From positions 620,001 to 684,000 of the forward strand of contig NZ_CP095413.1 of the NCBI RefSeq assembly GCF_023016285.1: a DNA stretch of 64,000 bases, in the 5' to 3' direction. Under the pieces are notes generated by a model. It did not search any database. It was given only the letters and a program-made list of their open reading frames with translations, and was not told where the DNA came from. Shown one piece after another: positions 34,299-44,354 of the stretch. Each line of letters opens with the position of its first letter. The stretch's first letter is position 1. The DNA is from Muricauda sp. SCSIO 64092. Its GTDB lineage: Bacteria; Bacteroidota; Bacteroidia; Flavobacteriales; Flavobacteriaceae. The position numbers and the translations under genes were made by a program.

Positions 34299-36854
34299 TT
34301 ATGCGGAATTACGACTGGCATTGATATTTCCGTACAAGGAACGGGTCACGATCTTTTCGTATAATTCCTTAAGATTGGAATCTTGGGTGATGTGGTACAG
34401 CGCATTTTGTTGTATGACCAACAGCGGTAACACAATACGTTCCCGTATACGGACGGATTCCCTTGAAACCACTTCATCCTCCATGAGGATTTTATGCCCG
34501 GAAACCTGAAGGAGCATTTTTTTTGATAGTTCAAACTCCTCGTTCAAAATGCTCCAAAACCCACCAAATTCTTGGTCATCCCGCATATAACTGGTCAAAT
34601 CAAAATTGGTTTTGGCCAGGGACATCATACTGTTGTGCATTAGTGCTCTAAAAAAGGGAACGTCCCTGTACAATGCTTTTACTTCCCCAAATCGACCTTC
34701 TTCCTTTAGCTTTTTTATGGCTGTTCCCAATCCAAAATAACCCGGTACGTTTTGCTTCAGCTGGCTCCAGGAGCCCACAAAGGAAATTGCCCTTAAATCG
34801 GAAAGGGTCAGTTGTTTTTTATTGCCGCGTTTTCCAGGTCGACTACCAATATTGGCCCTGGTATAATACTTTAAAGTGCTCCGCTGTTCCAGATATGGAA
34901 TGAATTTTTCGTGCTGTTTTAACGCTTCGTACTTCTTGTAACTGAGTTCAGAGAGTTCTTCGATCAATTTCCGCTGTGCAGTGGGAATTAAATGTTCCTT
35001 CCCAAAAAGATTGTTGCTCAATCCTGCGGTCAGCAATTGTTCCGCATTATGGATAAACTGCTCTTTGGTCCCATACGTACTGGTAATGGTCTGTCCCTGG
35101 ATGGTCAGCTGGATTTCATGATTGGCCACATCCTTGGTCTGTGCAGCATAAAAACGATGGGTTTTTCCCCCACCACGCGCTGGTGGGCCTCCCCTACCAT
35201 CAAAGAAAATGGCCTTGATCCCATTTTTCTTACAGATTTTACTGAGGGTCTCCTTGGTTTTTAAAATGCTCCAGTTGGCCTTTAGGTAGCCGCCATCTTT
35301 GGTGCCATCCGAAAAACCAAGCATTATGGTATGTGTCTCGTTTCTACGTTTTAAATGATTCCTGTAGATTGGAGTATCAAAAAGGTTTTGCATTACCGCT
35401 TCCGAGGCTTCCATACCCTTCATCGTTTCGAATAATGGAATGATATCAAAGGTAATCTCTTCGGTCTTCCAGCCACACCATCGGAACAGACCAAACACAA
35501 ACAATACTGCAAAAATGTCCTCGGAGTTACTGATGATATAGCGATTACATCCATCTTCACCATTCCTTTCCTGGATTTCCTTTAACTGCTTGATATTAAT
35601 TATGGTCTCTTTGACGATATCTTCGCTAAAATCATTGGGATCCAAAGAAACATCCCCCTCCAATAACCATTTTACCAATTCGTTTTGGGAAAGCTCGTCC
35701 AGGGAATCCGTTATTGCTCCTTGCTGCCTTAAAACGGTCTCCACGGTCAAATAATGCTTGCTATGGTCCTGGCGAATGTCCAAAGCCGCAAAATGGGTCT
35801 TGAAAATGTGTACTTTATCCAATAGGGCATTCAATTCATCCAAGTACAGGGAATGGTAATCGGTAATGAGTGTCTGTCTGATTTCGGTCAGCTTTTCGGC
35901 AATTTCCGCATACGACAACAAAAAGTTCTCTTGAAACATGGCTTTATAAAGCTTCAGGTTCAAGTCGTTTAAAGACTCTTGGAGTCCCTTGAAGGTGAGT
36001 TTTCTCCGCAAGACCTTTAAATCGTTATAATAGCATTTCATTAAGGTCAATCGAAGCTCGTCTGCGACTTTTCGGGTCATATCGGCAGTAACAAACGGAT
36101 TTCCATCCCGATCCCCTCCCGGCCAAAAACCGAGTTTTATAATATTGTAATTGTCAAAATTACTGTCCCGAATATTACTTTTTACATATTGAAAAAGTTC
36201 CCCAATGGCCTGGTAATATGTGTTCCGGAGAATATGGATAATATTCTTGGCCTCATCCAAAGGGGTAGGCTTTTTAGCATTTATCAATGAAGTAAGGCCC
36301 AATTGCTGTAAGGTCAAATCAATATCATCAATACGATTTTCATCAATCAGCACGCGCATATCCGCAATAATATCCAAAACCGAAGGGGAATAGAATTGCG
36401 TTGGGTGTGCCGTTAGTACGATCCTGGCACTGAATGATGAAAGTTTCTTTGCGATTTTATCCCAGTTTTTGTTTTGATCTACCAATTCAAAATAATCCTT
36501 TATGGAAAGGGAACTGGTATATTCCTGTAGTTTGGGAAAGGCGGCATCCTCCACACTGTCGTAGAGGACCACTTGGCGTTCCACATATTGTATAATGCGG
36601 AACATGAAATCTATTTGTGCCTGCTCCTCTTCAATCCCTACAAATTGTGTGAAAAAGTCACTCAAAATATCCTGGGGTTTTTTACCGGACTTAAGTCCTT
36701 TCTTGCATTGCTCAAAAAGAAGGGGCACCAACATGCCCACATTTTCCATATCCGTATAGGGCAGACTTAGAAAAAGACTATTGTAAATCTTAAATTTATT
36801 GGTGATCGATTTTTTGAACTCGTCCAACTTTTGGGACCGTTGCATTTCATTCAT
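34299..36854 (-). CDS. ppc: Phosphoenolpyruvate carboxylase
   Basis: 851 residues. Adds bicarbonate to PEP to give oxaloacetate, refilling the TCA cycle. Catalytic motifs: VLTAHPTQ (His), GFWPGGDRDGNPFV, the FDGRGGPPARGGG loop and GFSDGTKDGGYLKANW (usually GYSDSxKDxG). The C terminus reads NASRNSA, where the well-studied enzymes end in QNTG or RNTG with a backbone carboxylate at the active site. This is an odd variant that may be usual in the lineage. Monocistronic in appearance. Confidence 0.95.
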   Translation of the reverse strand: MNEMQRSQKLDEFKKSITNKFKIYNSLFLSLPYTDMENVGMLVPLLFEQCKKGLKSGKKPQDILSDFFTQFVGIEEEQAQIDFMFRIIQYVERQVVLYDSVEDAAFPKLQEYTSSLSIKDYFELVDQNKNWDKIAKKLSSFSARIVLTAHPTQFYSPSVLDIIADMRVLIDENRIDDIDLTLQQLGLTSLINAKKPTPLDEAKNIIHILRNTYYQAIGELFQYVKSNIRDSNFDNYNIIKLGFWPGGDRDGNPFVTADMTRKVADELRLTLMKCYYNDLKVLRRKLTFKGLQESLNDLNLKLYKAMFQENFLLSYAEIAEKLTEIRQTLITDYHSLYLDELNALLDKVHIFKTHFAALDIRQDHSKHYLTVETVLRQQGAITDSLDELSQNELVKWLLEGDVSLDPNDFSEDIVKETIINIKQLKEIQERNGEDGCNRYIISNSEDIFAVLFVFGLFRWCGWKTEEITFDIIPLFETMKGMEASEAVMQNLFDTPIYRNHLKRRNETHTIMLGFSDGTKDGGYLKANWSILKTKETLSKICKKNGIKAIFFDGRGGPPARGGGKTHRFYAAQTKDVANHEIQLTIQGQTITSTYGTKEQFIHNAEQLLTAGLSNNLFGKEHLIPTAQRKLIEELSELSYKKYEALKQHEKFIPYLEQRSTLKYYTRANIGSRPGKRGNKKQLTLSDLRAISFVGSWSQLKQNVPGYFGLGTAIKKLKEEGRFGEVKALYRDVPFFRALMHNSMMSLAKTNFDLTSYMRDDQEFGGFWSILNEEFELSKKMLLQVSGHKILMEDEVVSRESVRIRERIVLPLLVIQQNALYHITQDSNLKELYEKIVTRSLYGNINASRNSA

Positions 36855-36978
36855 GCGAAACCCTATTTGAATTGATGATGGTTAAAGGTCGTTATAAACC
36901 CCTGATTTTTTGGTATAATTTACCCAAATCACAAATTACGCCCGTGACCCTGCAAACCTAACAAAGGATGGGAGCAAA

Positions 36979-37638
36979 TCAAAAAAACTTTTGATATTGG
37001 AGCACCCTGAAATCCAACGTATTGAATTCAGGATTTTCGTTTTTAAGTTCTTTGTATTCCCTTAGGCTCCCTACTGCCCTGTTGGCCGCTCCGGACGGGG
37101 CAATCAAGGAAACGGTCGTAACGCTTTTCTGTGTGGCAGGATGTAAGAATTTATGGATCCGGGGTACCTGATCGGATACGCGTTCCAACTGCAGCCCATG
37201 TGCCTTTAGGTGTCTCCTAAAGAAATACTCGGGCCCATTTTTACTATTGCCCCCGGTGAACAAAAGGGTGTGGACTGTAGGAAATCTTTCGAGATACCCA
37301 AGCATATCCCGAAGTTGCACATTCTGCATACCCAAATCCGAAGCATCCACCTTTTGACGTTCTGCAAGTTCCACAATGTCACAAATACCGATCTTATATT
37401 TTCTAAGAAATTGTTTCCGTTGATGGATTGCCTTATCCGTAGTCTCAAAAACCAGCCCCAATTGAAAAATCCTGTCCAGAATGGGCCATAGCTGTCCGTC
37501 CCTACTGCCATAGCAGAAATCCACATCTCCTTCCTTTAGTTTACGCGAAGTAAATCTGGGGGGAGGTAAGGTCCCAACTATTAATTTTTCCACACCCCTG
37601 AACAAAAATGGGGGATATGGGTGCTGATGTAAAAACAT
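36979..37638 (-). CDS. Uracil-DNA glycosylase superfamily protein
   Basis: 219 residues. The N-terminal LIVGTLPPPRF matches the GxxPP motif 1 region of the UDG superfamily, and LIAPSGAANRAVG near residue 180 resembles motif 2. In between, KIGICDIVELAERQKVDASD and TLLFTGGNSKNG look like fold elements. The catalytic Asp or Asn of known families is not clear, so base specificity cannot be stated. It lies alone upstream of bTHX on the other strand. Confidence 0.65.
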   Translation of the reverse strand: MFLHQHPYPPFLFRGVEKLIVGTLPPPRFTSRKLKEGDVDFCYGSRDGQLWPILDRIFQLGLVFETTDKAIHQRKQFLRKYKIGICDIVELAERQKVDASDLGMQNVQLRDMLGYLERFPTVHTLLFTGGNSKNGPEYFFRRHLKAHGLQLERVSDQVPRIHKFLHPATQKSVTTVSLIAPSGAANRAVGSLREYKELKNENPEFNTLDFRVLQYQKFF

Positions 37639-37754
37639 AAGGCATAAAGGTAATGGAATCCCCCATTTTTATTTAACCATTGATTTTTCTTAAATTAAGG
37701 GAAAAACGGAATACCAGATTCCGGGCCAGTCGGTAACAATAAACAATACAAATC

Positions 37755-37883
37755 ATGGGAAAAGGGGACATTAAGACCAAAAGGGGAAAAATTGCGAACA
37801 AATCTTTCGGGGCAAGAAGAAAACGGAAAATAAAAAAACGAACTTCAGTAGAGGAAAAGGTCAGTACGGAAAAGGCAAAATAA
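37755..37883 (+). CDS. 30S ribosomal protein bTHX
   Basis: 42 residues: MGKGDIKTKRGKIANKSFG followed by a run of Arg/Lys and an acidic-basic tail. The MGKGDxKTxRGKI start is the hallmark of THX, a small ribosomal protein that sits in the head of the 30S subunit in Thermus and is widespread in Bacteroidota. It is easily missed because of its length. It lies alone between the UDG-like gene and a small lipoprotein gene. Confidence 0.92.
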   Translation: MGKGDIKTKRGKIANKSFGARRKRKIKKRTSVEEKVSTEKAK

Positions 37884-37891
37884 ACTGAGGC

Positions 37892-38257
37892 CTAATCTAT
37901 CTTAAAATTAAAGATCAGTTCCCCTTCTTGATCAATATCCAATTGATAGGTATACAGACCAATGGGCAAAGGACTTGTTACGGTATCCGGGACAAAATTA
38001 AATACTGTGGAATCCGCTTCAACCCTTAAGGTATCCTGCTGAAATGCCAAATCAAATTCCATGTAGTCGGAAAAGCTATCTGCAGCAACATTCTCATAGA
38101 ACAATGTATCTACCCGGACCTCCACACGTGAGAAATTTTGGCCGCTCCTATTTTGAATCCTAATGTTGGGACCGGTTAGGTTATCATCACGATCATCACA
38201 GGACTGGGAAACCAGGACAAGGGAAAATAGCAATAGGGACCGTACAACATTTTTCAT
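37892..38257 (-). CDS. Small lipoprotein of unknown function
   Basis: 121 residues. Signal ending in VSQSC (Cys20) followed by DDRDD, an acidic stretch that in Bacteroidota can mark surface export. The mature part is a single beta-rich domain (IRIQNRSGQNFSRVEVRVD, GLYTYQLDIDQEGELIFNF). I do not recognise a family. Its stop lies 8 bases from the bTHX stop (convergent). Confidence 0.75.
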   Translation of the reverse strand: MKNVVRSLLLFSLVLVSQSCDDRDDNLTGPNIRIQNRSGQNFSRVEVRVDTLFYENVAADSFSDYMEFDLAFQQDTLRVEADSTVFNFVPDTVTSPLPIGLYTYQLDIDQEGELIFNFKID

Positions 38258-38301
38258 GGCAAAGCACTTTATGTAATCAACGCTATTGCCGCTAAATTAT
38301 T

Positions 38302-39063
38302 CTATCGAATAAATACGGGTTCGTTCTCCTTCACCGTATGTTCCTGACTAAATTGGTAATCATCATAATCAAATCCTTTGATATCATCCAGGGTATGGGC
38401 ATCGTTGTCCAGAATGTATCGGACCATGGAACCACGTGCCTTTTTTGCAAAAAAGCTAATGACCTTTAATTTATCATTCTTCCAATCCTTGAATACCGGC
38501 GATATCACGGGAACTTTTAAGGCCTTGGCATCAATGGCGCCAAAATATTCATTACTTGCCAAGTTTATAAAAAGTTCACCGTCCATAAGTTCTGCATTTA
38601 AATGCGCGGTCAATGTTTTTTTCCAAAACTCATAAAGGTTCTTTTTACGACCAACCTTTAACTGGGTACCCATTTCAAGCCTATAGGGTTGAATCAAATC
38701 CAAGGGTTTCAAAATTCCGTAAAGACCGGACAGGATTCGCAATGTGGATTGTAATTGTTCCAGTTTGTTTTCGGGTATGGAATAGGCATCCAGGCCTTGA
38801 TAGACATCGCCATTAAAGGCATAAACCGCAGGTCTCGCATTTTCTGTGGTAAATGGGATGGAGAATTGTTGGTTCCTTTCCCAATTCAATTGGGCAAGAT
38901 TGTCCGAAATTGACATTAATTGGGACAGTACCTTGGGTTTCTTTTTTACCAAGACCTTATTTAGTTTTTCCGACAATCCCAGGAATTCAGGTTGACTAAA
39001 TCTATCCGTGGGCAGATCAGAATCAAAATCCAGCGATTTGGCAGGGGAAATAACAATTTTCAT
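38302..39063 (-). CDS. yaaA: Peroxide stress protein YaaA
   Basis: 253 residues from the ATG at 39063 ([13 protein letters not shown]); a TTG three codons upstream is rejected. YaaA/DUF328 landmarks are the start, [42 protein letters not shown], and the late [14 protein letters not shown]. In E. coli YaaA lowers free iron under hydrogen peroxide stress and binds DNA. Single gene; 96 bases separate it from rluD upstream. Confidence 0.95.
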   Translation of the reverse strand: MKIVISPAKSLDFDSDLPTDRFSQPEFLGLSEKLNKVLVKKKPKVLSQLMSISDNLAQLNWERNQQFSIPFTTENARPAVYAFNGDVYQGLDAYSIPENKLEQLQSTLRILSGLYGILKPLDLIQPYRLEMGTQLKVGRKKNLYEFWKKTLTAHLNAELMDGELFINLASNEYFGAIDAKALKVPVISPVFKDWKNDKLKVISFFAKKARGSMVRYILDNDAHTLDDIKGFDYDDYQFSQEHTVKENEPVFIR

Positions 39064-39159
39064 CTTAAGCAATTTAATGCTTCAAAAATAACACCTAAAT
39101 CAAAATCTTATTCAGCAATGCCCAATATGTTTTCAATGATGGAATTGAAGATGTCTATA

Positions 39160-40188
39160 CTACCCATCCAGATGCTTGGCATATCCTTCCCATTTCTCGA
39201 TACATTTTGCAATATCATCAGGGATTTGAGAATCAAAAAGTAGTTGCTTCCCCGTGGTGGGATGAATAAATCCCAAGGTCCTGGCATGGAGTGCCTGTCT
39301 TGGCAGAATCTTGAAACAGTTTTCCACAAACTGTTTGTATTTGGTAAAGGTGGTTCCTTTTAAAATTTTATCCCCTCCATATCGCCCGTCATTGAACAAG
39401 GTATGCCCCAAATGCTTCATATGCACCCGAATCTGATGTGTTCTGCCCGTTTCCAATTTACAGGAAACCAAGGTCACGTATCCCAATCGTTGCAACACTT
39501 TGTAATGTGTAATGGCATCCTTACCCTGTTCCCCTTCCGGGAATACCATCATTTGTAATCTATTTTTGGGATTACGGGCAATAGGTCCTTCAATAGTGCC
39601 TTCATCTTCTTTTAAGCTCCCCCAGACCAGGGCAACATATTCCCGTTCGGTGGATTTTTCAAAAAACTGTTGTGCCAAATTGGCCATGGCCATATCCGTT
39701 TTTGCGATGACCAATAAACCAGAGGTATCCTTATCAATACGATGTACCAAACCAGGTCTTCCAGAGCTATTGTTGGGTAAATCCTTAATGTGATGTACCA
39801 AGGCATTCAGCAGTGTTCCCGAATAATTCCCATGTCCCGGATGGACTACCATTCCAGCAGGTTTGTTGACCACTAAAACCTGATCGTCCTCAAAAACCAC
39901 GTCCAATGGAATAGCTTCCGGCGTCAACAAAAACTCGTACGGAGGGTGTTCAAAAAGTACTTTTACCTGGTCCCCGGCCTTTACGCGATAATTCTGTTTT
40001 ACTTGCTTGTTGTTTACCCAAATATGACCCTGTTTGGCCGCTTGTTGAATCTTGTTTCTCGTGGCGTTCTCAATGAAGTTCATCAAAAATTTATCCACCC
40101 TAAGCGGTTCTTGCCCCTTTGAAGCCTCAAATCGGTAATGTTCAAAAAGCTCATCTTGTGATAGATCGGAGGTATCAGAATCCATCAT
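39160..40188 (-). CDS. rluD: RluA/RluD family rRNA pseudouridine synthase
   Basis: 342 residues from the ATG at 40188, which overlaps the stop of the PASTA gene as ATGA. An S4 domain at the N terminus (LRVDKFLMNFIENATRNKIQ) precedes the catalytic domain with VVNKPAGMVVHPG, HRIDKDTSGLLV (catalytic Asp) and LETGRTHQIRVH. RluD-type enzymes modify helix 69 of 23S rRNA; length and S4 domain support RluD over RluC, but the target site is inferred. Coupled to the PASTA gene. Confidence 0.9.
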   Translation of the reverse strand: MMDSDTSDLSQDELFEHYRFEASKGQEPLRVDKFLMNFIENATRNKIQQAAKQGHIWVNNKQVKQNYRVKAGDQVKVLFEHPPYEFLLTPEAIPLDVVFEDDQVLVVNKPAGMVVHPGHGNYSGTLLNALVHHIKDLPNNSSGRPGLVHRIDKDTSGLLVIAKTDMAMANLAQQFFEKSTEREYVALVWGSLKEDEGTIEGPIARNPKNRLQMMVFPEGEQGKDAITHYKVLQRLGYVTLVSCKLETGRTHQIRVHMKHLGHTLFNDGRYGGDKILKGTTFTKYKQFVENCFKILPRQALHARTLGFIHPTTGKQLLFDSQIPDDIAKCIEKWEGYAKHLDG

Positions 40189-40778
40189 TGGTTTTGGGAT
40201 TCTGCTTTTATGATGGCACGTCCAGGGATTGTACCGTTCCCACAAATCAATTCTACTTTGGAAGTTCTGGGCAATTTATCCCCAGGATTCATCTCTTTGC
40301 CTTTGTACCTGATATAGTAGACCATATCCTTTCCCAATTGGTCTATGTAGGTAACCCCTTGTACATCCAACCCAACTGCCCGTAACATGGAAGTGGCATT
40401 ACGACGGGTAACCTGAATAATTTTGGGGATGGTCACCTTTTTATAGCCCGAAGGGTTCACGGTAAAATAGATTTTTCGGTTTTCCTTGACCTTGGTCCCG
40501 GCGGGGGGATCCTGTTCAAGAATGGAAAACCTAGGATAATTGGGGTCATAGTTCGTGGAATCCAAAACCTCGTAACGCAGGCCGGCATCCTCGGCGGCTT
40601 TTCGCATATCCATTACGGACATTTTTGAAAAATCGGGCACTTCAACAAACTCCCCATGGTTGGTGCTACCTTTTAACCAGCGTAATGTCATAAAACAAAT
40701 GGCAATAAAAACCAGGACTGCCAAGCCCAATTGAATCAAAAATGTTCTGCTCCGCAGAAAATCCAGGAAATTCCTCAT
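40185..40778 (-). CDS. PASTA-domain membrane protein
   Basis: 197 residues. One N-terminal membrane helix (LIQLGLAVLVFIAICFMTL) and then extracytoplasmic PASTA repeats: about 45-110 (VEVPDFSKMSVMDMRKAAEDAG, LEQDPPAGTKVKENRKIYFTV) and 114-185 (VTIPKIIQVTRRNATSMLRAVG, LPRTSKVELICG). PASTA domains bind peptidoglycan or beta-lactams. No kinase domain is attached. It sits divergent from ddl, also a cell-wall gene, with 73 bases between. Confidence 0.9.
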   Translation of the reverse strand: MRNFLDFLRSRTFLIQLGLAVLVFIAICFMTLRWLKGSTNHGEFVEVPDFSKMSVMDMRKAAEDAGLRYEVLDSTNYDPNYPRFSILEQDPPAGTKVKENRKIYFTVNPSGYKKVTIPKIIQVTRRNATSMLRAVGLDVQGVTYIDQLGKDMVYYIRYKGKEMNPGDKLPRTSKVELICGNGTIPGRAIIKAESQNQ

Positions 40779-40851
40779 GCCAAATGGTTTGCCGACAAAT
40801 ATAGAAAAACAGCCCTTTTTTAATTACTTTGGTGGCGTTTAATCGACCAAA

Positions 40852-41826
40852 GTGAAAAAGAACATTGCCATTATCATAGGGGGTTATTCCAGTGAGTACG
40901 CAATATCCGTGAAAAGCGGTACTGTGGTCCAACAGCATTTGGACAATGAAATATTCAATACGTACAACATAGTTATTGGACCTGATAACTGGTACCACGA
41001 ACTGCAAACTGGGGAGAGGGTTGAAATCGACAAACACGATTTTAGTTTGAGCCTGCCCAATGGAAGAATAAAATTTGACTGTGTTTTCAATGCCATACAT
41101 GGAACCCCAGGGGAAGATGGTCTGCTACAGGCCTATTTTGAACTCCTGGGCATACCACAAACTTCCTGTGGTTATTATCAAGCAGCTTTGACCTTTAACA
41201 AAAGGGACTTGTTGAGTACTTTAAAACCCTATGGCATAAAATGTGCAACCTCCTATTACGTGAACAAAGGAGAGGAAATAAACACCAATGAAATCGTTAT
41301 AAAAGTAGGATTGCCCTGTTTTGTAAAGGCCAATAGGGCGGGAAGCAGCTTTGGCATCAGCAAGGTGTATTTGGGGGAAGAATTGCCATCTGCCATCCAA
41401 AAGGCATTTGAGGAGGATGATGAGATCATCATTGAATCCTTTTTGCATGGGACCGAAGTCTCCGTTGGGGTAATTACCTATAAGGGAAAAGTCAAGGTTT
41501 TACCAATGACGGAAATAGTAAGTGAAAATGATTTCTTTGATTATGAAGCCAAGTACCAAGGGAAGTCCCAAGAAATTACACCGGCCAGAATCTCCGACAC
41601 GCAGTATCAAAACGCGGCCCGTATTGCAAAAAAAATCTATAGCGTATTAAAAATGACCGGCTATACCCGAAGTGAGTTCATCTTTCAAGGGGATGAGCCC
41701 TATTTATTGGAAGTAAACACAACTCCCGGCCTTACGGAGGAAAGTATTCTTCCCCAACAGGCAAGGGAAGCCGGAATTTCACTATCCGAATTATTTGAAA
41801 GTGCAATTGAAGAAGCTTTGAAATAG
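40852..41826 (+). CDS. ddl: D-alanine--D-alanine ligase
   Basis: 324 residues, GTG start at 40852 (read KKNIAIIIGGYSSEYAIS). ATP-grasp ligase making the D-Ala-D-Ala end of peptidoglycan precursors. It shows HGTPGEDGLLQAYFELLGIP, FVKANRAGSSFGISK, EVSVGVI and the C-terminal LEVNTTPGLTEESILPQQ. An ordinary Ddl with no sign of D-lactate specificity that I can judge. Followed by coaD 37 bases later. Confidence 0.96.
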   Translation: MKKNIAIIIGGYSSEYAISVKSGTVVQQHLDNEIFNTYNIVIGPDNWYHELQTGERVEIDKHDFSLSLPNGRIKFDCVFNAIHGTPGEDGLLQAYFELLGIPQTSCGYYQAALTFNKRDLLSTLKPYGIKCATSYYVNKGEEINTNEIVIKVGLPCFVKANRAGSSFGISKVYLGEELPSAIQKAFEEDDEIIIESFLHGTEVSVGVITYKGKVKVLPMTEIVSENDFFDYEAKYQGKSQEITPARISDTQYQNAARIAKKIYSVLKMTGYTRSEFIFQGDEPYLLEVNTTPGLTEESILPQQAREAGISLSELFESAIEEALK

Positions 41827-41863
41827 CAAATTCTGTGTATTTTTAGTCAAATTCCTTCCACAC

Positions 41864-42331
41864 ATGAGACGAGCCATCTTTCCAGGTTCCTTTGATCCGT
41901 TAACATTAGGGCATTACGATATTATAAAACGGGGCATCACCCTTTTTGACGAACTCTTTATAGCCATTGGCATCAATGCGGACAAGAAATACATGTTCAC
42001 CTTGGAAGAACGCCAAAAATTTATTGTGGAGGCCTTTAAGGATGAGCCAAAAATAAAAGTGGTGACCTATGAAGGGTTGACCGTTGACTTCTGCAAGGAA
42101 GTTGATGCGGATTTCATCCTTAGGGGCCTTAGAAATCCCGGGGATTTTGAATTTGAAAAAGCCATTGCCCATACCAATAGGAAGCTATCGGAAATTGAAA
42201 CGGTATTCCTACTCACCTCCTCCGGAAAATCCTATATCAGTTCCTCTATTGTTAGGGATGTAATTAGAAATGGTGGCAACTATAAAGGGCTTGTTCCGGA
42301 TACCGTAGTCGTTACAGGTCACCGAAGCTAA
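41864..42331 (+). CDS. coaD: Phosphopantetheine adenylyltransferase
   Basis: 155 residues. Nucleotidyltransferase with the start MRRAIFPGSFDPLTLGHYDII (T/HxGH site), RGLRNPGDFEFEKAIAHTNR and the ISSSIVRDV signature. It catalyses the fourth step of coenzyme A synthesis. Same strand as ddl. The 175 bases after it (42332-42506) are AT-rich with no clear hairpin terminator. Confidence 0.97.
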   Translation: MRRAIFPGSFDPLTLGHYDIIKRGITLFDELFIAIGINADKKYMFTLEERQKFIVEAFKDEPKIKVVTYEGLTVDFCKEVDADFILRGLRNPGDFEFEKAIAHTNRKLSEIETVFLLTSSGKSYISSSIVRDVIRNGGNYKGLVPDTVVVTGHRS

Positions 42332-42506
42332 AATTGGATTTAACGTTAAAAAATAACATTTCACCCTCACTTCCTTACCAAAAAGGGAAAGCAAACAACA
42401 TGTTTCCGCACATACACAACATATATTTAAAAATATAGTGATATACTATTAAAATTGTAGGAAATTACATATGTGTTAGGAGTCCCATATCTTAAAAACC
42501 TACAAT

Positions 42507-44354
42507 TTGAAAGCTTTAAAGACCGACTCATTTAGTTATTTTGTAAGGCAATTACCCCAACCCATAGCTTTTGTGGACACTTCTTTTAGGTTGGTTGGTA
42601 TTTCCGACAAGTGGTTGGAATATTTTGAATTCCCCCAGCAAAAAAAAACAGGAACTTCCATTTTTCATCTTTATGGGGAAAAAATCAATACCCCTTGGAA
42701 AAATAGTTTTGAGAGCTGTCTTAACGGAAATACTGAGTACGGTATTCAAACCAGGATTACCAGTACTGGGAAGGAAAACTGGTACGAATGGACGAACATT
42801 CCATGGTATGACGAGGAAGAAAATGTAATTGGGGTTATCGGTAAAATTGAGGACATCACCAAAAAGGTGGAAAATGAAATGAAATATGAAAAACTGGAAA
42901 ACCTTCTTAAGGATCAATCGGAAATTACCAAAGTAGGGACCTGGGAGTACAACATTGGAACGGATACCTTAACATGGTCTCCCATGACCAAAAAAATTCA
43001 TGAGGTTACCATGAACTATAAACCCAATGTAGAAACGGCCATTGACTTTTATCAACAAGGGCATTCCAGAAATACCATTGCCATGCTGATCCACAATGGG
43101 ATACACCGTGGGGAAAGTTGGTCCAAGAAACTACGGATAGAAACGGCCAAAGGAAACGGAAAATGGATTATTGCCGCCGGAAAACCACTTTACAAAAATG
43201 GAAGGATAACCAGACTAATTGGGACCATACAGGACGTAACCGAGCAAGTTGAACAGGAAACCAAAACCAAAGAGAGTGAAGAATTGCTAAGGACACTCAT
43301 TGATAATCTGCCCTTAAACCTGTATATAAAGGATTTGGAATCCAGAAAAGTTTTGGTGAACAAATCGGAATGTGATTATCTGGGTGTGCAAAATCAGGAG
43401 GAAATTATTGGAAAAACGGATTTTGAATTATACGATGAGCGTATTGCCCAAATATCCAGGGATGAAGATTTGCACGTGATAAAAACCCAAAAACCCATTA
43501 TTGGAAAAAGAACGATCAGTATAAAGAGGGATGGAACCGCTACTTCCTTCCTGACTTCAAAAATACCTTGGCTCAACGGCAATGGGGAGAGCAAGGGACT
43601 CATAGGAATCAGTATTGACATTTCCGAACTTGTACAAAAGGAAAATCAACTTAGCAATTTAATCAATGTTACCGCCATCCAGAACAAAAAGCTCATCAAC
43701 TTTGCCCATATTGTTTCACATAACCTACGCTCCCATGCAGCAAATTTTTCCATGCTGTTGAATTTCCTGGGAAAAGAGGATGAGGAAACCGAAAAGAAAA
43801 ACATTTTGAAAATGCTGACCAAGGCTTCGGACAATCTAATGAATACCCTGGAAAACCTGAACGAAGTCGTGCATATCAGTACAAATGTAAATTTGGAAAA
43901 GAAACCCATTAACCTAAATGGGCAAATTACCAAGGTACAGGAAAACCTTGCTGTTTTTTTACAACAGAAAAACGCAAAGATCGTGAATACCATCTCTGAC
44001 AAGGTCTATGTGAACGCAGTACCGGCCTACCTGGAAAGTATTCTCCTGAACCTGCTTACCAATTCCGTTAAATACAAACATCCCGATAGGGATCCGGAAA
44101 TTATACTATCGACCAAAAAAGAGGAAGACCAAATTGTTTTTAGTGTAAAGGACAATGGACTGGGCATTGATATGGATAAATATGGAAGAAAGCTCTTTGG
44201 AATGTACAAGACTTTCCATAACAATTCGGACGCCAGGGGTATTGGACTTTACATTACCAAGAACCAGATTGAAGCCATGGGCGGTTCCATAGTTGCCCAT
44301 AGCCAAATAAACAAAGGATCGACGTTTAATGTATATTTTAAAGATGAAACTTAA
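42507..44354 (+). CDS. Cytoplasmic multi-PAS sensor histidine kinase
   Basis: 615 residues. The only available start in this frame near the PAS domain is TTG at 42507; the next ATG would remove the first PAS domain. No membrane helices. Three PAS/PAC units: about 10-118, 130-250 (FYQQGHSRNTIAMLIHNG) and 262-375 (LEWRTLIDN-like LLRTLIDNLPLNLYIKD, then GKTDFELYDERIA). Then HisKA with IVSHNLRSHAANFSML and HATPase with NLLTNSVKYKHPDRDPE, DNGLGIDMDKYG and GIGLYITKNQ. It overlaps the following receiver gene by 11 bases, so the two form a signalling pair. Confidence 0.88.
   Translation: MKALKTDSFSYFVRQLPQPIAFVDTSFRLVGISDKWLEYFEFPQQKKTGTSIFHLYGEKINTPWKNSFESCLNGNTEYGIQTRITSTGKENWYEWTNIPWYDEEENVIGVIGKIEDITKKVENEMKYEKLENLLKDQSEITKVGTWEYNIGTDTLTWSPMTKKIHEVTMNYKPNVETAIDFYQQGHSRNTIAMLIHNGIHRGESWSKKLRIETAKGNGKWIIAAGKPLYKNGRITRLIGTIQDVTEQVEQETKTKESEELLRTLIDNLPLNLYIKDLESRKVLVNKSECDYLGVQNQEEIIGKTDFELYDERIAQISRDEDLHVIKTQKPIIGKRTISIKRDGTATSFLTSKIPWLNGNGESKGLIGISIDISELVQKENQLSNLINVTAIQNKKLINFAHIVSHNLRSHAANFSMLLNFLGKEDEETEKKNILKMLTKASDNLMNTLENLNEVVHISTNVNLEKKPINLNGQITKVQENLAVFLQQKNAKIVNTISDKVYVNAVPAYLESILLNLLTNSVKYKHPDRDPEIILSTKKEEDQIVFSVKDNGLGIDMDKYGRKLFGMYKTFHNNSDARGIGLYITKNQIEAMGGSIVAHSQINKGSTFNVYFKDET

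Noticed and set aside
42507..42515. Idea that the PAS kinase begins at a downstream ATG
   Set aside because: The next in-frame ATG would remove the whole first PAS domain, so the TTG start is preferred despite being unusual.
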